From Hemicordylus capensis (Eukaryota > Chordata > Lepidosauria > Squamata > Cordylidae): a stretch of DNA of 64,000 bases. Position 1 is the stretch's first letter. Each line of letters begins with the position of its first letter. Location: NCBI RefSeq assembly GCF_027244095.1, contig NC_069669.1:22037501-22101500 (forward strand), given 5' to 3'. Shown here piece after piece: positions 38,071-48,092 of this stretch. The translations under genes and the position numbers were made by a program. A model generated the notes under the pieces. The model worked only from the letters and a program-made list of their open reading frames with translations. It did not search any database and had not been told where the DNA came from.

Positions 38071-38334
38071 GCATCTGTACTGAGTTCCGCTGTCTATATG
38101 CAATGCTTACAAAATAATAATCAAGGTAATCCAAATTCTTCACTAAGAAGGGCAGTATTCTGCAAGTGGTATAAATTACGATAACCGTATTTGCATACTT
38201 ATTTTTGCCTCACTCTCAGAGATCTAGATTTAAATCGACACTTTAGGTTATGCAGACTGAAATCCAGTTCTCAGAGAGTAATAAGGCAAAGTTGCCGTTT
38301 GCAGTCTTGAAGACTAGAAGCTTGCTGCTGCTTT

Positions 38335-38620
38335 GTTTTTTTTAAAAATTCAATCGATCCAATCTCGCCACCGCGGAAGAGCCCGCCACCACACTCTCGC
38401 CTCTTCCCTCTTTGGACAAGCCCCGCCGTAAGCGTGTGCAGCGGGACACGAGGTGAGGGGGGTCGACGCGGCGGCAGTGGGGCGGGAGTTCCTCCCCCTT
38501 CGCCTTGCGACATGGCTGCAGCCATTGGAATGACGCTAGAGAGAAACTCAGATTGTTCTGTAAACGCTGAAGAAACCAAGAGAGACACCCCTTTTATTGA
38601 CCAAGGGAATGGCACCACAG
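38335..38620 (+). promoter_or_regulatory. GC-rich island inside EEF2K intron 1 with a plus-strand splice donor
   Basis: CpG density rises sharply compared with both flanks. On the plus strand GACACGAG|GTGAGG is a strong donor ending a GC-rich stretch that could be a first exon, antisense to EEF2K. A second weaker donor (CGCC|GTAAGC) lies upstream. ATG GCT GCA GCC ATT begins a short frame after it. This could be an antisense RNA promoter, an alternative promoter, or a retroposed promoter fragment. Confidence 0.4.
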
Positions 38621-40080
38621 TGAGCCCCAACCGGGTCCTCCCTCATCCACACAGCAACCCGGAAGGAAAACAGGACCTAGGAGGACGAGGCTGTCCCAAT
38701 AACACAAAGGCTTCAGTCTTCGGACTCCCCCTTGTTTGGGGTGCCCACTAAAGTCAGTGGGGTTTACTTTCAAGCAACCTTTTTCATAACCGTGACATTT
38801 AAGAGTGTGTGTGTATGTATGGGGTGCAGAGCTGAAATTGATCCATTGCATGGATTACAACAGCCCTTTTTAACCAAGGCTCAGAAAGCAGATGAGGACA
38901 GCAAATTGACACACACTGTCAGAAATCCTAAACTCATTGTTATTTAAGAGCCAGAAAGAGTTACTAGAAACAAACCAGCTTTTCAGAATCCTTTATTCCT
39001 TTTAGCAGATCTGAGTTGTGTTTCAAACTGGCATTCAGCAGAGATAAGAAGACAGTAGCCACTTTCTTCTCTGGACCACAGAATCGACGGGTGTTATAAT
39101 CATGACAGCGATTATTTGTATTTCTTTCTGCTTTCAGTTCACAGTATAGATCCGAAGGCTACAATCATTCCGAGAGGTTTTAACAGCCTGCTACTGTGTA
39201 CTGGCAATAACATCAGTCCATTACATAACGTACCAACAAATACTATGTGATTTAAAAAAAAAAGAATTTGAAAATTAATTTTACTATTGAGCTTGTATTC
39301 AGTACTTTGGAAGAGAGCAAATTAATTGCACTAAAAAAATGGAATGTTTAAAATACAATACATTCTTTCTACTGAGAATGCAGCGGACTTGATTCTTGTA
39401 TCTCTTTGCATGCAGACAGATCACACAACTCCCAAGTGCACAGTAGGGCTTTCTTTGGAGGCAACAGAGACAGAGCTGTTGATCGTCATGTGGTTTCTTT
39501 CAGTCCTCATGACTGCAGGCATCCTGGACATGACACGTCCACATAATCCAGGGGAATGTTCTTTCTCCCAGAGTTTGCTGCCTCAGCCCAGCAAATACTG
39601 TATTGCACAATTTCAGGATCGGCAGGGTGCAGGTGAGTGGTTTCATGTAGCCGTGTTGACAAAAAAGAAAGGAGAAGTGTGGCAATTGTCCCCGTTCCCT
39701 CCACCCCGCCCCCCACGGCGCCATCTGTTCAGTTTTCAGATCCCATAGCTATGTAGACAAAGCAGCACGCGGACCGATCAGCTGACCCCAGCACATTTGG
39801 GCACGGTTACGTTACACCAACAAGCTGCAGTCACAACGTCCGGGTTATTCTGTATTTGAAACGGGAAGAAGCAGGCTGCTGCTGAGGTCTCACAGCCTGG
39901 TTGGCAGGAGCCGCCTTTCCGGAACGCCATCTGGCTAAACGGCCCACAAACCAGCCCTGCCTTGGTCCAATTAGAGAATATGAATTCCATTACATAACAG
40001 TGGGCATTACTGAAATCCACCACAAACTGCAGCGATTGCTCTTTAGAGCAATCCCACGCCTCCTCTTCAAATAAGACACA
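38620..40080 (-). other. EEF2K: EEF2K intron 1 segment, nothing recognised
   Basis: AT-rich sequence without a named repeat or RNA gene. The 134-codon plus-strand frame at 39344-39748 lacks any domain signal. Confidence 0.5.
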
Positions 40081-40087
40081 TCCTACG

Positions 40088-40222
40088 GCAGAGGGGTTCC
40101 CAACCTTGCGCCCCCAGATACTGCCAGACTACAACTCCCATCACCCCCACTGCTGCAACAGGGGATTATGGGAACTGTGGTCCCACAATGTGCGTGGGGT
40201 GGGGGCAAGATTGGGTACCCTA
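40088..40222. repeat. Short palindromic repeat, ACTACAACTCCCA type
   Basis: 'CAGACTACAACTCCCATCAC' faces 'GGGATTATGGGAACTGTGGT'. Confidence 0.65.
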
Positions 40223-40872
40223 GACCTCGAGTAAAGGCCCACAGACAGATAGGAGAACTTATTGAGAAAAGGCGGAGTAGACAAAGACCTTTTCTAGTGC
40301 TTACATTTCAGATTAAAACTTCCAAAACACAGAACACTCTGTCTCTCATTGAGGAGTGCCATTTCCTTGCAGCAAGAAAACATCCATTATCTTCTAAGGA
40401 AATTGACTAGCCCAGCATAATCTGCGCCTGCCTTAATGTTGTTATATTCCTTTTATCTAAATGTGGTGTAGAACAGTTGCCAAAACTGCCTCTCTCCGCC
40501 TCTTATTTATTTATTTAATATGTCCTAATACGCCTCTGCCCTTCTGTACACCTCTTTCCAGAGATGCAAACAACATTTTTGGGAAACCAATGACAACCAG
40601 ACTGAAAAATTGAGACAGCATGAAAGTGACAAAATCCAGAGGCCAAAGTAAAACTGAACTGAACCGGACAAAAGCTAAGAATTTAAAAGTCTGAGGCACA
40701 TAAAACATGGCAGGAGTTTAAAAGCCTGGAAAGACCAAATGAGATTTTTCTTGGTGCCAAAGTAATTCAGGTTCTGAATTGTATCCACGTTATTTGAGTG
40801 GGAGTACATTGCAAAGCCATGGAAAACCAGGAGGCTCGAGATCTGCCCAGGGAAGAGAAGAGGGGTGAGGGG

Positions 40873-41069
40873 CAGTGTTCTCGCTCCTTTTTTTCATGCA
40901 TCCGTGTGGGGGAATGAGTTTTGTTCTGAGTGGCTGTATCAAGGCAGTGTGTGTGCACGCATATTCAGAGTGGAGCCTTCCTGATTCAACCTGAGCGGGA
41001 TCTAAAATTAACTGAGCGGACATCCAAAAACGAGTGTGCGCGCATGGGCACACCTTAGAGGAAACACTG
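40873..41069. mobile_element. hAT-like MITE (197 bp) with near-perfect 8-bp target duplication
   Basis: The termini are CAGTGTTCTCGCTCC and, inverted, CAGTGTTTCCTCTAAGG. The flanking 8-mers are GTGAGGGG and CTGAGGGG (7 of 8). The terminal sequence matches the palindromes at 26817 and 28101, so these are one group. Confidence 0.8.
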
Positions 41070-42711
41070 CTGAGGGGCAGTCAAAGTAGGCCCCCACATG
41101 GGAAGCAAGGGGCATTCCGAGGCCACACCGGACTGGGGCAACCTGGCTAATTATGGCATCACTGAATAACAGCAGGATGGCTAGAACAAGAGCCCAAGGG
41201 GATGTCAATAACCCAGCTCTCTTAACACAAAGTTCAGGGCGCTGTTGAGAGGGACCCCAAAGGCCACCCAGCAGCCCAACTCCCTCCCTGCCGCAAGGAG
41301 ACACACAACAGCTTGACACAATCAAGACAAAACCCAGGTACTTGGGCAACGGAGAGGCATCATACCAAGAGGATGTGACCTATGAGTCAAGCCACATACC
41401 TCGGGAGAAAGCCCAGCCAGCCAGCCAAAGGTCACCCAATTCTGACCTAACCTGGAAGAAAATCCCTTTCCTCACACAAGTTTGTTTCCTTGGTGAGATC
41501 CCAAACCCAACCCCGTGAGTCTCTTCAAAGGGCAAGAGAGACCTGTGGGACTCTAAAGTCTTAGAAAAAGTGCTCGTCTGGCCTTCAGGGCCAAACTAGG
41601 CCAAGCAACAGAGATCAGTTACAGGGACTCTCCTGCTGTTGCGAGATACTGTGCTGCTGCCATTAATACTCGTGGGCGGATGATTAATAAGGGAATTTTA
41701 TTGTTTTAATTTAATTTATAATCTCTATTTTATTGTTATCGATACATTGTATCTTAACTAATTTTAAATCTTTATTTGCTGATTTCTGGTTCTGGTCAGT
41801 GACTGTAACAATAAAGACTGACTGACTCTCCTGGAGTCGGTCCTCAAAAGAAATTGAACTGGAGTACAAGTCCACACTCCGCAAATGCCCAGTATCTGGA
41901 ATGTGGCCTGCCCAACCTGGCCATCTCTGCAGGGAAGGCCCTGGATTGCGCCCATCGCTGCTCCTCCAGAGCGTCACACACACACAGAGATCACAAGTGA
42001 AACCAAAACACAGCCACTCTGCACCCAGCACTTCCCCTCCTTTAGGAAAGCACCGAGCGAGGGAGAAAAGAGTCGCCAGGGCAGAAGCCCTGCCTGAAGC
42101 ACAACGTGAGGACGGGGCTCAGCACAGGCACCGCCGGGGTCCCGCAGCACCTCACAGGCCAAGCCGGCACCGACGCTCACCCAAGCCTTGTGCAGAGCAG
42201 CGCAGCGCTGCAGCCGTGTAAGCTTCGGGAGGCCACTCGCCTCTTCGCTCCTTCCGGAGCTACAGCCGGACCAGCCAGGCAGCAGAAGGCGGCACGGCAG
42301 AGCGGCTCTGGCGGCCGACTGCGGGGTGAAGCCAGCCGGGCCGCCACCGGGCGCCGAGCAATGCAGGTGAACCCGGAGGCTTGCGCTTCTCCCGAGCCGG
42401 GCGGAGAAAACCGTCGCGACAGAAAGCGCCGCCGCCGCCGCAGCAGCTCTCGGCCTCGGAAGGGCATCTCGACCCCACACGCCGCCGCTGCTGCTGCTGC
42501 TGCCCCGACACAGCCGGGTCCAAAATGCAGGCGGGCGGGCGGGCGGGCGGGCTGTGTGCCCGAAGCCAGGCGCGCGCGCGCGCACCCCACCCCGAGAGCC
42601 GCCGCGGCTGGGCTTCCCTCCTGGGGCCCAGGAGGAGCAGGAGGAGGACCCCCCCCCACCCCCGCCACCCCCGGGCCAAGGGCACCGCCTGCGCGCCGGG
42701 GGGCCGCCTAC

Positions 42712-42950
42712 CTTTGGCCGCAGCAGCAGCAGCAGCAGAGGAGCCCCGCCGGAGGGAGGGAGGCAGCGGCGGCCGCCGCGAAGAAGCCCCTCGAGGGCTG
42801 CCCCCGGAGGAGGAGGGAGGAGGAGGAGGGAGGAGGAGCGGGCCAGGCGCGCGCGGGGCCACTTCCCCGGGGACGGCGGCGATGGCCGGGCGCCCAGAGC
42901 AGCAGCAGCAGCAGCAGCAGCAGCCACCACCGCCAGCCGGCTCGCCCTGC
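42712..42950 (-). other. EEF2K: Probable non-coding first exon of EEF2K
   Basis: The minus-strand donor CCAAAG|GTAGGC sits in the heart of the island and would end a first exon at 42712. The start is a guess. Splicing to 33710, or through 34704-34766, would give an intron of 8-9 kb. Confidence 0.5.
42898..42925. repeat. (CAG)n trinucleotide repeat in the EEF2K promoter island
   Basis: About eight CAG units. On the EEF2K sense strand they read CTG, within the presumed first exon. Shorter CAG/CTG runs lie near 42490, 42720, 43000 and 43140. Confidence 0.9.
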
Positions 42951-43745
42951 TGAGCTGCTGCCTGCGCCTGCCTCCCTGGGCTGGGCGGGAGGAGGAGCTG
43001 CTGCTGCTGCCGCTGCCAGGGGCGGGCGGGGCGGAGCGGGGCGGGCGGGCAGGCGGCTTCTGCCTGCCGCCGCTCGGCAGGCTGCCGGCGGCTCTTTCCA
43101 GGGCGGACGCCGTCCTGGGAGCCACCCGAGGACCGGCTGCTGCTGCTGCTGCTGCTCCCCTGGAGGCCCCCCCCCCCCCGCCAATGTGGCTTTGCAGCCT
43201 CCAGCCAGCCGGACCGCCCAAGGGTCGCTGCAGCAGGTGGCCGGCGCCCCCCCCCCGGCCCTGCATGCATTTCGCCCCCACCCACCTGTTCAGCATCCCA
43301 CCTGCGGAGACCACCGCGGAGGGCGGCTCCGGGGCCTCCAGGCCGGGCCTGCTGGAGGGCTGGCCAGGCCCTGCTTCTCCCCACATCAGCAGCAAGCCAG
43401 CCCCACGCCCTGCTTCAAGGGATGCTGTGAAATGGGGGCGCGGGGGGGGGGGAGGAGGAGAGGCCCTCCGGGGACAACTTCAGTGAGCATCACTCTCATC
43501 AGGACTGATATGCTCAGTACTAACATTCATATATATACACACCGCTTTTCAACACAAAAGTTTTTTTACTGTTAAAATAACTTTGGTGTTGCAAGTGGCA
43601 GATAAATGTTGATATTTGCTACATAAGTCAACATTGATACACACCACTTTTCAAGGCTATTAATTGTGTGTGTGTATTTATACATACACACACACACTAC
43701 AACACAAGTTATTAACAACATATTGAGTAACAGTTATATTATATT

Positions 43746-43985
43746 ATTATTATTCATTCGATTTCTATACCGCCCTTCCAAAAATGGCTCAGGGCGGTTT
43801 ACAAAGAGAAATAATAAATAAATGAGATGGCTCCCTGTCCCCAAAGGGCTCGCAATCTAGAAAGAAACACGAAATCGACACCAGCAAGAGTCACTGGAGG
43901 GATGCGGTGCTGGGGGTGGAGAGGGCCAGTTACTTTCCCCTTGCTCAGTAAAGAGAATGACCACGTTAAAAGGTGCCTCTTTGCC
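43746..43985 (-). repeat. L2-like LINE 3' end
   Basis: Inverted, with 'GCTCAGGGCGGTTTACAAAG', 'CTGGAGGGATGCGGTGCTG' and a weakly related fragment on each side (43520-43600 and 44030-44125). Confidence 0.75.
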
Positions 43986-44633
43986 AAGTTATATATACAC
44001 AGTATATAAATGTTAATATTTACTACATACTGTCAACATTTATATACCACTTTTCAATGTTATTAATACATATATAATATATATTTTATTTATTTAACAT
44101 ATTTCTATACCGCCCAAAACTTACATCTCTGTGTATACACACATATACACACCCACTACTCTTCAACACAAGTTATTAACCATATATTATTGAGTATCAG
44201 TTATAAACCACTTTTCCAAGTTAATATGGACATGAAGAGTTAACATTGACCACAATACGTGCATTATTTGCCACTTTCCAGCCACAAACGTTCTCCAGGT
44301 GCTTTGGTGCACCTCCAGCAGTCATACCGGGGGGGCATTATTATACACACAGCCTTGGGAGCGCCCCCCCCCGCAGATGGGGCATGATCCTCTACCTACC
44401 ACCCCCCCCCCGCAAGAGGCAAGTGAAATAAGGAAGACGTAGCAATAAGATCTGGGGGAGAAAATGTTGGGGCGCCAGCGCCACCTGCTGCCCTTGGCGT
44501 GCTACGACAACCTTGGGACGGCTCCGCGTTTGCAGCCTTGGCCCGATGGACGCCATTCGGGTTCCTGCTTCAGGCTCGTGTTTTCTGGGCTGCAGCAGCA
44601 GCTGCTGGTGCTGGGAGTTGTTCTTCCGAGGTG

Positions 44634-44653
44634 TTGCTGCTGCTGCTGCTGCA
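44634..44653. repeat. (CTG)n short run in a GC-rich segment
   Basis: Six CTG units in the GC-rich DNA upstream of tRNA-Leu(TAG). Confidence 0.85.
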
Positions 44654-44897
44654 AAGGCCTCCCCGCCCTCCTCTGGGATTTTCTTCTTTGGAGCAGAGCA
44701 GCCCTCCCCCCCCCCGCCCTCAAAGAACCCAGCCTCTCTGGCACCAGCGCGCAAAGCTGCCTTTTCCCCGCCGGGCCGGGCGGCCCAAGGGCAGAGAAAG
44801 CCGTTGCAGGGGAATTTTTGCAAGCGGGGCAGGAGCGAGGGAGGCACGCAGGCGGCTTGCCTTGATATGCCTTCCAGAGAGCTTCTTGGAATCAAGT

Positions 44898-44979
44898 GGT
44901 AGCGTGGCCGAGTGGTCTAAGGCGCTGGATTTAGGCTCCAGTCATTTCGATGGCGTGGGTTCGAATCCCACCGCTGCCA
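44898..44979 (+). tRNA. tRNA-Leu, anticodon TAG
   Basis: 82 bases. The acceptor stem is GGTAGCG/CGCTGCC, the A box TGGCCGAGTGGTCTAAGGC, the anticodon stem CTGGA/TCCAG with loop TTTAGGC (anticodon TAG), the variable arm around CATTTCGATG, and the B box GGTTCGAATCC. There is no intron and no encoded CCA. It differs from the AAG gene mainly in the loop and variable arm. It lies upstream of the EEF2K promoter on the opposite strand. Confidence 0.97.
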
Positions 44980-44986
44980 AGAAACC

Positions 44987-44991
44987 TTTTT
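44987..44991 (+). terminator. RNA polymerase III terminator of tRNA-Leu(TAG)
   Basis: A T5 run starts eight bases past the tRNA 3' end. Confidence 0.85.
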
Positions 44992-45387
44992 GCCTCCCCG
45001 AAATTTAAGGACGGCCCTTAAAAGGCGCTTTGAGGCCCCGAAGGGCCCTTTAGCGGGGGGGGGGGGAACCAACCCCGCCGCTCCCTTTCTCGGCTGCATT
45101 GCACGGGATATTTTATGCGGCCCGCAGGGGGGGAAGCACGTGACTCCTGCAGGACACTCCCCGTTTATAAGGGAATGGGCGGGGGGAGTGATTAGAACCG
45201 GGGTCCTTTAAGGCTCGCTTGGTCGTTTGCTTTCTCGTTGTACCACCAACCCAGGTGCTGGACTACAACCCCCATCACCCCCCCCCGCTGCAACTTATGT
45301 GTCTTATTACTTGTCAACAATTACAAATCCTAAATGCAAGCAGGGGAAGCGACAGGAAGAGCTAAACAAGGGTGCCCAGCCTGAAGC

Positions 45388-45490
45388 GCTCCCAGTGTTG
45401 GACTACAATGCCCATCACCCCCTTGCTGCAGCTTATTGCTGCTGGGGATGATGGGAGTTGTAGTCCAACACCTGGAGAGCCTGGGGTGGA
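45388..45490. repeat. Short palindromic repeat, ACTACAACTCCCA type
   Basis: 'GGACTACAATGCCCATCACC' pairs with 'ATGATGGGAGTTGTAGTCC' across a loop of about 25 bases. A diverged half-copy lies at 45258-45290. Confidence 0.75.
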
Positions 45491-45544
45491 GCAGCCCTGT
45501 ATGGCTCTTCCTGGTTATCTGGATGTCTGTCCTTTCCCCTGCTT

Positions 45545-45745
45545 GCGTTTAAAAAAGGATTTGTGTACAATATACATAGTTATTTATTCTGCCACAACTT
45601 GGCAAGGCAGACATCATCATCATCATCAAAGATCTATATACAAATCAATTCCCAAAGCAGTTTGCTAGCAAAAGGAATCAGAAAATGTGAATAAGGGTCC
45701 CTGTCCCCAAGGGGCTCACAATTTAAATATTAATGTAAGCACTTG
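45545..45745 (-). repeat. L2-like LINE 3' fragment with a (CAT)n run
   Basis: 'AATTCCCAAAGCAGTTTGC' and 'CAAGGGGCTCACAATTTAAA' match the other inverted L2-like tails. A (CAT)n run is at 45613-45628. Confidence 0.6.
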
Positions 45746-45794
45746 TAGGCCACCTTTTTTCCAACTCAGAAAGATATCCCTGCGAAGCAAGCGG

Positions 45795-46022
45795 CTGTCC
45801 TCCAGCTGTTGCAGAAATACAACTCCCATCATCGCCAGCTCCAATTTATTGTGGCCGGGGATGATGGGAGTTGTAGTTCATCAGCATCTGGAAGGGAACC
45901 CCTGGTCCAGGGATGCATAGCTTTGGCCTTCCAGCTGTTGTTGGAACTCCCATCACCCCCAGCCACAGTGGCAAATAGTAAGGGGTGATGGGAGTTCTAG
46001 TCCAATGTCTGTAAGAGGGCCG
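45795..46022. repeat. Two adjacent ACTACAACTCCCA-type palindromes
   Basis: One copy at about 45795-45903 ('ACAACTCCCATCATCGCC' facing 'GATGATGGGAGTTGTAG') and a second at about 45920-46022. Confidence 0.7.
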
Positions 46023-46167
46023 GAGCTGTGCAGCCTTGTGGCCTGGTGCAAAAGATACCACAGCCGATTGTATGACCCACTTTTGACTGCAGGGTTCACA
46101 AACCCCACCTGCTGCTGGCGCTGCTCTTCACAGGCTGGTTGTGCAGAAGTAGAAAAGGAGCAGGGAA

Positions 46168-46342
46168 GAGAGCTGATCTTGTGGTAAGTGAACATCAATT
46201 GTCCCCTTTGCTAAGCAGGGTCTGTCCTGGTTTGCATTTGGATGGGAGACCACAAGTGTGCCCACTGTAAGATACTCCCTTCATGGGGTGGGGCCGCTCT
46301 GGGAATAGCACCTGCCTGCTTGCATGAGAAGGTTCCAAATGC
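46168..46342 (+). repeat. 5S-headed SINE, head and middle
   Basis: The head reads 'TTTGCTAAGCAGGGTCTGTC' and 'TTTGGATGGGAGACCACAAG', the clearest 5S rRNA resemblance in the window. Confidence 0.85.
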
Positions 46343-46345
46343 TGT

Positions 46346-46565
46346 AAAACAACAACAAATATTTATATACCGCTTTTCAACAAAAGTTACATAGTTACAT
46401 AGAGAAATAATAAATAAACAGGATGGATCCCTGTCTCCAAAGGGCTCACAATCTAAAAGAAACATCAGACAGAATGTGCTGGGGGTGGATAGGGCCAGTT
46501 ACTCTCCCGCTGCTAAATAAAGAGAACCACCAAATTTAAAAAGTGCCTCTTTGCCCAGTTAGCAG
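46346..46565 (-). repeat. L2-like LINE 3' end
   Basis: Inverted relative of 6880 ('TACCGCTTTTCAACAAAAGT', 'AAAGTGCCTCTTTGCCCAGT'). Confidence 0.75.
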
Positions 46566-46574
46566 GGGCTAATC

Positions 46575-46935
46575 TGTATGATCCCCATCACACATTGAGG
46601 TCATCTGGAGAGGTCCGTCTCCAGTTACCACCAGTAACTGCTCCTGGCCTCTGGAATGCACTCCCGGCAGATATCCGCAATTTAGGCTCACTGTCGGCCT
46701 TTAAGAGAGCCCTAAAAACCTGGCCTTCCAAGGTTTTAAAAATGTTTTTTAAAGTATTTTAATTGGTTTTAAATGGTTTTGAATTGTTTTTAAATTGTTT
46801 TTATATTATTTTGTGCACTGTGTTTTAAATGGTTTGTGTGTTTTTTGTGTCTTTTTAAACTTGTTGTACACTGCCCAGAGCCTTCGGATGGGGCGGTTTA
46901 TAAATGTAATTAATTAATTAAAATAAAATAAAATA
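46575..46935 (+). repeat. CR1/L2-type LINE 3' end with (AAAAT)n tail
   Basis: 'CTGGAGAGGTCCGTCTCCAG', a T-rich tail, 'CACTGCCCAGAGCCTTCGG' and 'GGGGCGGTTTATAAATG' end in AATAAAATAAAAT repeats. Confidence 0.7.
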
Positions 46936-46943
46936 AAATAAAT

Positions 46944-47080
46944 GGTGGCGTCTCCAAGATAGAGCTGAGAGATTATTTCCTGTCACCTTGGAGAAGCCGC
47001 TGCCAGTCTGTGTAGACAATACTGAGCTAGATGGACCAAGGGTCTGACTCAGCATATGGCAGCTTCCAATGTTCCTATGT
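46944..47080 (+). repeat. 5S/tRNA SINE 3' body
   Basis: From 'GGCGTCTCCAAGATAGAGC' to 'GGCAGCTTCCAATGTTCC'. Confidence 0.8.
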
Positions 47081-47281
47081 AAGTGCTTTGGAGAAATCAG
47101 GGGCTCCCAACCATTGGCCCCCAGATGTTGTTGGACTACAACTCCCATCACCCCCCGCCACAGCATCTCCTGCCTTTTGTGGCAGGAGTGCACACGTCTA
47201 CAGTGTGTGCAGGAGAAGCCAGTCTGGCTATCAGTGCAACTGAGAAAGACTTCACACCGGGGATGGGTTTTAAAGTGCAGT

Positions 47282-47287
47282 TTTATT
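47282..47287 (-). promoter_or_regulatory. SDR42E2: Probable SDR42E2 polyadenylation signal (AATAAA)
   Basis: It lies about 545 bases past the SDR42E2 stop codon on the minus strand, before the repeat-rich DNA begins. A 3' untranslated region of about 47260-47831 is inferred. Confidence 0.5.
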
Positions 47288-47831
47288 TCCACCTCTTGGG
47301 TGTTGCCGCCCCGAAGTCAGGCACCGAAAGACGTAACATGGGCAGTTGGGGGTTGTTCACCTGCTTCTGTTTCGTGTAACAACAACACACAGTGGTAGAA
47401 GGAGGGCCTTGGCGTTTCTCTGGAGAGCTGTTGCTAGTTCATGGGGTTTGGGGTCCTTGGGGCATCCTCCTTCGAGGGCTCCTGCCTTCCAGTTTGACAA
47501 GCAGCTGAGGGAATGACTGGAGAAGGGCTCTCCTGGGCACTGGAAAAGCCCCCCCCCCCCGGCGTGGTCCTTTTCTTCTGGGTGATCTTATTTGGCCTTC
47601 TGGCCTTCAGAAGTGCTCAGGGGGATTCTGGGGGCAGTGAAGTGCTTCTTGGGACATCTGATCCCAGAACAACGGCCCAGGTGGTGATGCTTCTCCCTCT
47701 TCTCGTAGCTGTGGGCTTCCTAGGCTGGAGCTCAGGCACCTCTCCCCGCAAAAAGAGGCCACCACGGGATGGTCTCCCGAGAAGGCGGCTGCCCTCCCTC
47801 CCTCCCTCCCTCGTGGCTGGCAGGGGCCCCT

Positions 47832-48092
47832 TTATTCAATCAGGTAGTGATACTTGATCCAGAGTCCGGCAAGGAACACGCGGACTTCTTCATATCTGAC
47901 AGCCAGGATAACCAGACCGACAAAGAGCAGGAAGCACAGGAAGCATTTCAGCAGGAAGAAGTTCCTCTTGCGGGGCCGGCTCTTCAGGTAATGATCCACA
48001 CAGTCGGCAAACTCGTACTTCTTTGGCTGGTAGCCCAGCTGAGAGCGGGCTTTGTCTATTTTGAAGGTGTGTGTGCAGCGAAAATTATTCAC
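47832..48092 (-). CDS. SDR42E2: SDR42E2 coding exon 11 (residues 343-428 and stop)
   Basis: It encodes [26 protein letters not shown] and, after a basic RPRKR stretch, a hydrophobic segment of about 21 residues ([20 protein letters not shown]), then [10 protein letters not shown] and a stop. [12 protein letters not shown] is the standard SDR42E C-terminal signature. The acceptor is TTGGCAG. Confidence 0.95.
   Translation of the reverse strand: MNNFRCTHTFKIDKARSQLGYQPKKYEFADCVDHYLKSRPRKRNFFLLKCFLCFLLFVGLVILAVRYEEVRVFLAGLWIKYHYLIE

Larger units (their letters stand above)
42100..43450 (-). promoter_or_regulatory. EEF2K: EEF2K CpG-island promoter
   Basis: About 1.3 kb of very GC-rich, CpG-dense DNA with multiple short CAG/CTG, GGAGGA and GGGCGG motifs, at the 5' end of EEF2K. 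The long open frames on both strands here, up to 489 codons, come from base composition and are not believable proteins. No TATA box was seen. Confidence 0.8.

Noticed and set aside
39344-39748. 134-codon plus-strand frame in EEF2K intron 1
   Set aside because: No domain, no splice support, and intron location antisense to EEF2K.
41974-43575. Very long open frames (up to 489 codons) on both strands around 42-43.5 kb
   Set aside because: They overlap in several frames on both strands, are made of Ala, Gly, Pro, Arg and Gln runs and follow GC and CAG-repeat composition. The region is the EEF2K promoter island.
46168-46342. Possible 5S rRNA gene
   Set aside because: Only the internal promoter-like portion resembles 5S rRNA. 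The rest is SINE body and several similar copies exist in the window.
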